Positions 46,481 to 64,000 of a DNA stretch of 64,000 nucleotides are shown here, in pieces. Location: NCBI GenBank assembly GCA_035582835.1, contig JAYKAV010002766.1, positions 2,378,234 through 2,442,233 on the forward strand. The letters run 5' to 3'. The DNA comes from Phoebastria nigripes. Lineage: Eukaryota > Chordata > Aves > Procellariiformes > Diomedeidae. The translations under genes and the position numbers were made by a program. The notes below the pieces were generated by a model. It made no database searches and had not been told where the DNA came from. It saw only the letters and a list, made by a program, of their open reading frames with translations. The first letter of the stretch is position 1, and each line of letters starts with the position of its first letter.

Positions 46481-49400
46481 GGGTTTGGAGAGCCGTTCCC
46501 CAAAACTCGCCCACATGGCCGTCGCGTCGGCAGACGCTCGCGCCCGGCGTGAGCATCGTGAACTTGTGCTGCTCTAATTTGCAGAATTTTGGTGCCTAAA
46601 ACAAGGCAGGAGGAGGGGAGGGAGCGATGGGGGCCGCTGGCCTTTCGTGGGTCTCGTGCTGGCAAGTTTGCTGCCCGCTGTAATGCGGGGGTGTGGTGAG
46701 ATTTTGACATAAAACTGCTGCACGTTTACAATCAAACTTTGGTCCTTTCTTACAGTATTTAATTTTAAGTGTGGCATGGAGATCTCTTCGTGTCTGCGTT
46801 ACCTTCTGGCTGCCAGCGCTTTGTCTTTGGGGCTGATTTATTGGCCTCTGGAAGCCGTGATTTGGCGGCTGCGCGGGGGCGTCACGGGCTTTGCCGGCGC
46901 CTCGGGGCGATAGCGGCGCTGCTGCCTCGGGGCGACGCAGATAACGCTGCCGGCGCGCCTGCACCCTCCTGCCGCCAGCCTTAACTAATTCTGTTAAGGT
47001 GCTTTAAAAGAATCTCTTGGATGGGATGGGGCCATGCTCGGGGGGGATGGGTTTGGGTTTGCGTCTCGCTGACGGTGCGGGGGTCCCCGGGGTGGTGGGA
47101 GCTGCACTGGGAGCAGGGCTCTGATGCTGCGCTCCTGGGAGTTTCCTCTTTCCTCCCCAAATCTGGCTGGGGGATGTCTGCTCCCGCCTGGGTCACCCTG
47201 CATGCAGGGGAGACATATACCCCGTGTCACAGGAGCTGCCGTGGATCCTGCCCTGCCTTAGCATCCTTTTGCCTGCCGACGGACCCCAGGTACAGGGCTG
47301 AGCCTCGCATACGAGCTCCGACGATGCCGGGCTGCGACCTGTCAGGGTAACAAAGCAGAAACCCGGTGTCTACCTGGATGTGCCTGACGTGAAGATGCCT
47401 GGAAAGGCGGTGGGGGAACCTGGGACATCTTCTGACCCACAGGCACTGCTCGGGGAGGCACACGTGTGCTAGTTTTAAAAACTGAAGTCGGTTTCCCCCC
47501 AGCTTTTAGTTTCCTTTATCCCTCACAAACTTCCTAAACGCTGTTAATCTTAACCGTTGTCTTCCTGTGCTAAACCCTGCAAAAACCCCAAAGCTGTTCC
47601 GTCTGTTGGATCTCTTTATCTTCAGGAAACATGAAATCGCACGTGCCTGTTTCTGGGACGGGATTATATCAAGAAACAAAGCTGGAAGAAGCACCTTGCC
47701 TGGAGACACGGCACATATGGTTTATCTCTAAACACTTTCTGCAGCCTCTCTCTAAACCCAGGGAAGAACAAAACAGGGACGGGTTATTAAGATGGCAGAC
47801 GTTAAAAGGAAGCCAAATCAGGCAGAGAAGCGCTGCTCTTTCGGCAGGGTGGTCTGTGGCGGAGCTGCGTGCAGGTTTAACCTCCTCACCGGGAGCCACC
47901 AGCGGGCGGCTCTGCGGGNCTGCCCGTGGCGCAGCGCACCCGACGCGGAGGGACACGGAGAGGAGCCGGCGTCGCCTTTGTCCTGTCCCCTCCGGCGCTG
48001 GGGGCTGCCTTTGTCTGCTGCTCCTGGCTCTGCGCGTCCCTGGCTGCTGCCTGGAAAGTCTGCGGGAGCGGCGTGGGACCCTGCGGGGCAGGCAGGAGGG
48101 GTGTCAGCCTTTGCCCGGTCCAGGTGCCATTGGCGGGGCCCCCGGACTCGTGGCGCGGGGTGACACAGTCCGGACAAGCCGCCCAGCGCGTTTGGCAGAG
48201 GTGGTGGCACTCGCGGTGCTGGGTGCTTCTCGCACCCCATCAGGGGGACCAAAAAGGGGGACACAGAGCCGCTGGGCAGCCAGGGCTGGCTCAGCAAGAC
48301 CCTCGCGGGTCGGCTCAGGCCACTGCGGTCGAGCTGTGTCCGTGCCGCTGGCATCGCTGCACTGTGCTGCTCTCCCTGGAGCCAAAGCAGCTGGCTCGCG
48401 ATCCCTATGAACGGGTGCGATGGATGCTCTTGCTGCTGTCTGTTATGCTCCGTCGTAGCATCCGCAGGTTCGCTCCCTGGCCCAGCCCGGCCTGCGGGAC
48501 TGCGCATGCCGGGGTGCAGGGCATCGGCCTCGGCTGCGGCGGCAGCAGGGCAGGTTTTCAACTTGACACTTTCGAGTTCGTCGCCCGTGATTTCCAAGTG
48601 GAAAGCTGAGGTTTGACACAGCACGATGCCCTTTGCAGCACTTGGTGCTCAGTATCGAGGATACAAAGAACTAAACTGCTTTCAGAAGTAAATACTGTGG
48701 TAAAAAGATTAGAGCCTGTTTTGGCGCATTTCTTGGAGGCAGCCACCACGACGCAGGGCAGGAGCAGCGCTTGGGCAGCTCAGACTTTCCCTCGGAAGAT
48801 GGGCTCTGGTGCATGGGATGGGTTTAATGCTGCGCGTCGACAGCTGCAGCCGGAGCCCTCTGCCTCGCGTGGGCATGGTCTGCTTAAACTCAGTTTAGTG
48901 TCAAACCGAAAAGCGCCTGCAGCTGCGTGAACCTGGTTGTGCTCACGGTGACTCGGGAAGGAGCAGGCGGTGGGTGTGATGTCTGGGTTGGCAGAGATGA
49001 GATGGTGCTTTTTGAAGCCGGCTTTGTGGGACAGCGTCGGTCACTGCTTAGAGCCGGCGGTTTTGAAGATGTTGAGCCTGGCGATTGGGAAAGCCAATTG
49101 CTCACCCCGTCAGCGGTTGCCTTTCCTGCTGGTGCTGCTGCTTGCTTTGCCTCCTGACCAGGGGTTTTCACTTCCCTGGGGGGTTTCTGGGGCTGGTTTA
49201 GGGTGGGAGATGGCTCAGGGTGAGGATGGACCATGCCGCCTGTCCGGCGGTGTTTGGCGTGCCGCGGCCCCGCTTGCTCCTCTCTGATTCCCGGCTGTAT
49301 TTTGGCGGGGCCAGGTGCGTGGGGAGGGGACTGTCGCGGATGCGCTGCCGCAATAAAACTCCCTTTTGTCTCGGCCCCGTTCCCGTGGCCCCTTGGCTGA

Positions 49401-52400
49401 ATGCGGCGCTGGAGAGGATTTAAATGACATGGTAATTTCATGCCGTCCCACCGGCGGCTTTGCCTGGGTGCAGGCAGCTGTTGGGCAGCGGGTCGTGTTC
49501 CCCAGCTGTTACAATAAATAATAGAAACAAAGCGTATTCCAGTGCTAATTATCCCAAACGGACTTTCACCTTGGTGGCGCTGCCCTTGCCGCCGTCTCTG
49601 CCCGCCGGTGCTTCACGTGCACCCGGCGAAGGGGCGGCAGTGGCGGTGATGCTCCCGCCGCCGGCGCGTCCCCAGGGCATAGCTTTTGTGTGCGAAAATC
49701 TGTGATTCCTCCCTGGCCGCTGAATTTATAATGGCAGGCGGATTTCATCCCGCTCACTGGCCGCATTGTGCTGCAGGAACAACACTCGCCCTCCAGCCCC
49801 CGGCCCTGGGCGCCCGCATTTACATGACAAAGTGGGAGCCTGTGCAGCTTCACCATGGAGAGTCGAGGTATGCAGAAGCCCCCCTGTCTTCGGGCGGTTT
49901 GGGGTGCTTTTTAACGAGGCTTCTTCTACCGAAGGGGAACTGGCACGTTTCGCTGCTGGCCCCTTTTCTGCTGCTCCGAGCTGCAGCCCGGGGCTGCGGG
50001 CACAAGCTGCCCGGGGATGCCACGTCGCACTGCCCGGGGTTCCCTGGCACAGCGTCCTCCAAGCCAGGCAGAGGGCTGCTTTCGGGAGGATTTGCACTGA
50101 GGCAAATCATCGGGGGACCCTGAGTGCCCCGGGGCAGGGACATGGCACGGGAAGGGGTGAGCCCAGCCTGTGTGTTCACCAAAGGGCTTTGGGGTCTCTC
50201 CCACCTGGGCCGAAGCAGCCAAGGCCAGGCAAGAGCCGGTCTTGCACGCTGGAGGTGCCGGATGTCACCGCTCTTACAAATAGCCATGTCCTGGGTAGGC
50301 ACCACTGCACCAGGCTGTGCGCAGGCACTGGGAGATAATGGCTTTTTAAAAATCTTTGGATCTCAAAGTAACTTAGAAAGGAAAAGTCATTATCGCTCCC
50401 CGCTTTCCTGGGCGAGCTCCGGGGCAGGCGGCGCAACCCCTGCGGCAAGCCTGGCGCTGGGCTGCCAGGGCGGCTGCTCCGGCTCGTCACGTTCAAGGAC
50501 CGTGTGCCTGTGGTCGCCAAAATAAAACCCAGGGGTGAATTTTCCCATCCGCGGTGCTGGTCTTGTGTCCTGCCCTGGTCTTTGCAGAGCATCTCCCTGC
50601 TGTCGCGGTGCTGCTCCCTCCAGCCTGGCTTCCCGGTTACATTATCTTGCATTTGCAATATCTTGTGGCTCACATCAAACTCCTGAGCCAACTTTTGAGT
50701 TGCTGGAGGCTGAATCCTTCATCTGTGATTCATGATCTTAATTACAAGGGTTCACGTTCATAAAGCATCTGGCGATCCTCTGGCGAGAGTGTTTGCATGG
50801 CAAAGCGTTATTTTCGGGCTGACCGGTGCAGTGCCAGGGTTGCGGGATGGGTGCGGGACCGTTCGGTCACCCCTCTGCAGCGCGGCTCCTGCCGGCTCCA
50901 AACCTGCTTCAGCTCCTCTCCGGCACCGAAGTGCCGCCGGGCGGCTGCCAATCCATGGCTTGCTGCCCTGCGTCCCCTGCATCCGCGGGGACGCCGTGGG
51001 CACGTGGAGATGCTGTCCTGCTCATGCACGGCTGCCGGGATCACCTCAGGAGTGAGAAGGTCCAGAAGAGGAGAAACTGTGGATGCTGGCCTTGATGCGG
51101 TTGCAGGGAAGGCAGCAGAGAGCTGCTGTCCTCTGGCAGGTCTTGCAAGTGGGCTGAGCAGTTTCTTGCTCGAAAGGCAACGCAGGGACCAGAGGCTCCA
51201 GCAGCACTGGCAAATACCTCTTTGATTGCAAACCATGATTTAAAAATGCATCAGCTTGCAGCCAGGGAGCTGGCGATTGCCAAGAAATGTTCGTCATGTG
51301 GAGACATGAATTACACCGCGAGTAGCTCATCAGAAAATCAGTTTCTTAAAACGAGCTGCCCCTGGAGCACGGTGCAGCCGTTTGTCTCGGGGGTGCTGGC
51401 GGCCGCCCTGCCCCAGAGCAGCTGCGAGCGCCTGCAGGGGTCTGAGCCCCGCGTCAGCCTCGGAGATCCCCGTCTTGCTCGTCGGACTGCTCCGAGTCCC
51501 ATGCTGCCTTGTCTGAGGAGGCGCTGGGGCTGGGTTAGCCCCAGGCTTGGGGCTCCCGGCAGATTTTGGAGCTCCTGGACTCCTGCCACAGGGCAGAAGC
51601 AAGAGCAGAGGTTGGCTTTGCAGAAGTTAATGCCTCAATTTGGTCCCTGGACGCTCGCAAGGGTCGTCCTGTCCCCTTGGTGTCCTGCGGCATGGTGGCC
51701 TTCCATCGGCAGGAAAAGTCTTGCAGAGATCAGGTGCAAAACTGAACAGCAAATCTGAAGTTTGCTGGTCATCTATTTTTCTGCTTCTGATATTTTTAGC
51801 CTGGAATTGAAATGTGGATTTAAAAAGAAAGTGGATGGGAGCAATGGGTGCTAAGAGCACCATGTGTTCAGGAGCTGAAACTGGAGCGGGGACGCTGTTT
51901 GGGGGCTGACTCGGACAGTTGGCCACCCAGATGGAGCGCTCCGAATATCCGCACGCTGCGCTCCCCGCACCCGGCCCAGCTGGCCGAGACCTCGCGGGGT
52001 TTGAGAAACAGGTAGAAGATGCAAACTGGGATAGGTGGAGACGGGCAAAGTGGGAATGGGGCAGGCAGGGCAGATCTCGCCTCGGAGAGCAGCAGTGTTG
52101 AATGCTTCTTTGGCAATATTTTAAGATACCTTTGAGTCCAAGGGTGCTGTCAGTTTAGAAACACAGTTTAGTCCTGTGGCCATGCATTGGTACCCATCCC
52201 TCCATCTCCAGAACTTCGTTAATAAGTCTGTATAATGGGATTTGTGGAAAAACTGGTACTTCCCTCTTTACGGGTTTGGGGCCCACGCTGCTTGAAGTTG
52301 GGATTTTTTTCACTACCTCCCATAATTCATAGGAGGTTTTCATCAAACTGTTTTTAATTCTCTCTGGTTTTTATCAGCAACTTCCCTGGAGTTAGCCTTC

Positions 52401-54364
52401 CTCATCAATGTGACTTTTTTTTTTTTTTTTTTGTCCTGAACAGCAGCTGAGAATTACATTGGGAAGGGGTTAAGGATAAAAGGGAAGTTCAGGTACTGGG
52501 ACTTGGGTTATCCTGCGACCTGGAGTTTGAAACGCGATCGTTAATAACCGGTATAAAACCAAAGTGAGCTGTTATCCTGCAAAATCTAGCAGTTAAATAA
52601 TCGTGTAGTGCAGATGCAATAACGTGTTTCCTGTTTCTTGTGGCATCCTCCCTCTGGCAGCGAGTCAGAATTTGCTGGAGGGGAAAACGTGTGTGTCTGC
52701 AGGTCCCCGCTGGCGGAGTCCCGGGGAACTGCATCCCCTTGGGGAGANGGCAGACCTGCAGCTCCGTGCCGGTGGAGCTGGTGCTGCTGTCCCATCAGAG
52801 GCAGCAGATGCCGTCGCCTGCCCCACGCGAGCCGGCGGGGAGGGAGGTGGTGGGGCCACTGCCAGCTCCTTGGCTCCTCGCTTCGCCTCCGGCAGAAGTC
52901 CTGGGCATCTCGGCGGGGCCGTATTTCTCTCCCCAGAGCAGACGTGGTCCCTCGCCTCCTCCCGCCGGGCAGAGCCTCCCCATTCTGCTGGCGCTGGCTT
53001 GTAAATCAGCGGGGCAGGGGCTGGCCTGGCTGCGGGACAAAGGCTGCCTGTGCTGCCGGGGCATCCTGGCTGAGCTCCCCACGGCAGGACCACCCCAGCC
53101 CTGGCGTGGGGGCAGAGGGTGCCTGCAAACCCCTTCCCTGCTAAAACTGACCCTGGGTGTTCCATGGGCTGAAGAGCGACATATTTGGAGGCAAACGCAT
53201 GGAGGAGGGGGTAGAGCGTACCCACCAGCCACAACTGGCAGATGGAACTGGCGAGTCACACTCTGTTCGTGGCAAAGCCCCTTGGCAGCGTTAGATGGGT
53301 GCTTTCTTCTTCGGGGTTCACAGCAGCGTCCCATTTCTCCTCACCCAGTAAGTCCCGTGCCGCCTCCTGCTCGCTGCTGGGGAGCTGTCAGACTTGGGCT
53401 ATTTTTGGAGCTGCCCTTACAACAAAGTGCTCTGCGTGCCAGAGCCCAGCGTGGGTCGGCTTTGATGTTGCCGTCACTGCCGTGCAGTGGGGCTGGCAAT
53501 GCTTGGCCCTCTCTGTGCTTGTTGGTTGGGAAACGCCGTCCTGTGGGGTGGGATGCTGGGGATGCCCGGAGAGATGCTGTGGAGAGGGATTCCTCCCGCA
53601 GGANCTGGGGAAGGGATGGGCAATAAAAACACACCACAGCCCTGGGAGGGCTGGCCTTGGTCTAAGTATATCTTCACTAATTCAGTGTGCTGATGTCTCC
53701 CAGACCCTTCAGGCGAAGGTTGCTGCTGCTGCAGACCCGTGGCAAGCTCTTGGCGCAGATACGAGGCTCTACTTGCTTTTTAAAGCCAGGGCTGGGGAGT
53801 TTCTTGCTGCTGTTCTGGTTGTTTGCATATTGTAACATTTCTTGTGCGAAACAGAAGTTGAAGTGCAGCTTGGAGGTGGCGTACCAGGCGCTTTCAAAGC
53901 TCTTTTAATGTGGACATTAGGTACACCCTGTCCTTCAGTGTCAGGAAAAGCAAACGTGGCCTTCTGTCCCCACATCTGGTCAGGGAATTGAGTTACGGGT
54001 ATCGTGGTGTACGCCAGGCCGTGGGTGCGCCCGTGGTTGGGACAGGCAATTGGGAGTCCCTTGTCCTTCCACGGTCTGTACTGTTGCCGTGCCTGGCCCC
54101 AGATGAGTTACTTTCCCTAAGGCAAAACAGAGATTATTTATCTGCTGGTGGATGGTTTGACATCGGCACGGATGGTGACCAGGGAAGTTCCTTCCACCTC
54201 CCACTGTGCTGGTCTGAATTCTGCCACCGCCACCAGGAGCATGAATGGGAGACCTCCCGGTTCCGGATGCAGTGATGGGGAGCGCTGTGACTCTGCGTTG
54301 TCTGTCTGTCTGTCTGGGCACGGGGTTTCTCCCAGCCCTCCTGACCCGTTTTCTCTCCCCGCAG
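46481..54364 (+). other. AGO1: Probable AGO1 intron 1
   Basis: About 8 kb of fairly GC-rich sequence has many overlapping open frames but no recognisable protein domain, splice-compatible exon or RNA gene. T-rich tract at 52417-52432, a four-unit TCTG repeat at 54301-54316, single Ns at 47919, 52748 and 53604. It ends in the acceptor CTCTCCCCGCAG at 54364. Assignment as intron 1 depends on exon 1 lying in the CpG-island gap. Confidence 0.5.
54301..54316 (+). repeat. TCTG tetranucleotide repeat, four units
   Basis: A short microsatellite sits 48 bases upstream of the AGO1 exon 2 acceptor and may contribute to its pyrimidine-rich tract. Confidence 0.85.

Positions 54365-64000
<9,636 letters not shown>

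Noticed and set aside
44680..46516. Long minus- and plus-strand frames across the 638-base gap
   Set aside because: They depend on N bases, several overlap in different frames, and no domain is seen; GC-rich sequence lacks stop codons by chance.
46600..54300. Many 60-330 codon frames in GC-rich sequence upstream of AGO1
   Set aside because: They overlap on both strands, have biased composition, no domain and no splice-consistent partners; best read as AGO1 intron 1.

Overview
The window is vertebrate nuclear DNA, most likely from a bird. Three multi-exon genes can be rebuilt by hand: claspin (CLSPN) on the minus strand, then AGO4 and AGO1 in tandem on the plus strand. This is the vertebrate order CLSPN-AGO4-AGO1(-AGO3). 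The loci are compact (CLSPN coding span 15.5 kb, AGO4 about 12 kb), promoters are very GC-rich and interspersed repeats are few, which fits an avian microchromosome. The species cannot be fixed from the sequence alone.

Layout. 1-6964: no recognisable gene; a mixed GC-rich and AT-rich flank with a perfect 32-bp-arm inverted repeat at 2384-2459. 6965-23700: CLSPN, complete, 25 coding exons joining into an uninterrupted frame of 1,335 codons plus stop. 23272-23460: four tandem ZNF143/STAF-like sites in CLSPN intron 1. 23701-24150: CLSPN promoter CpG island. 24150-26600: intergenic. 26620-28460: second CpG island, interrupted by a 690-base gap that probably hides AGO4 exon 1. 31052-40058: AGO4 coding exons 2-18, giving residues 7-861, followed by a long 3'UTR. 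44460-46480: third CpG island, with a 638-base gap that probably hides AGO1 exon 1. 54365-63224: AGO1 coding exons 2-14 (about residues 9-611); the rest lies beyond the window.

Biology. CLSPN is the replication-fork adaptor that presents CHK1 to ATR; its degron, PIP-like motif and three CHK1-docking repeats are all present. AGO4 and AGO1 are small-RNA-guided silencing proteins. AGO4 lacks two of the four slicer residues. The two AGO genes share nearly all exon boundaries. The exceptions are a one-intron difference in the PIWI region and a sharply bounded 102-base patch in exon 12 that differs at only 2 silent positions, a candidate gene-conversion tract. No wholly new gene system was recognised; the leads are at the level of gene structure, regulation and paralogue exchange.
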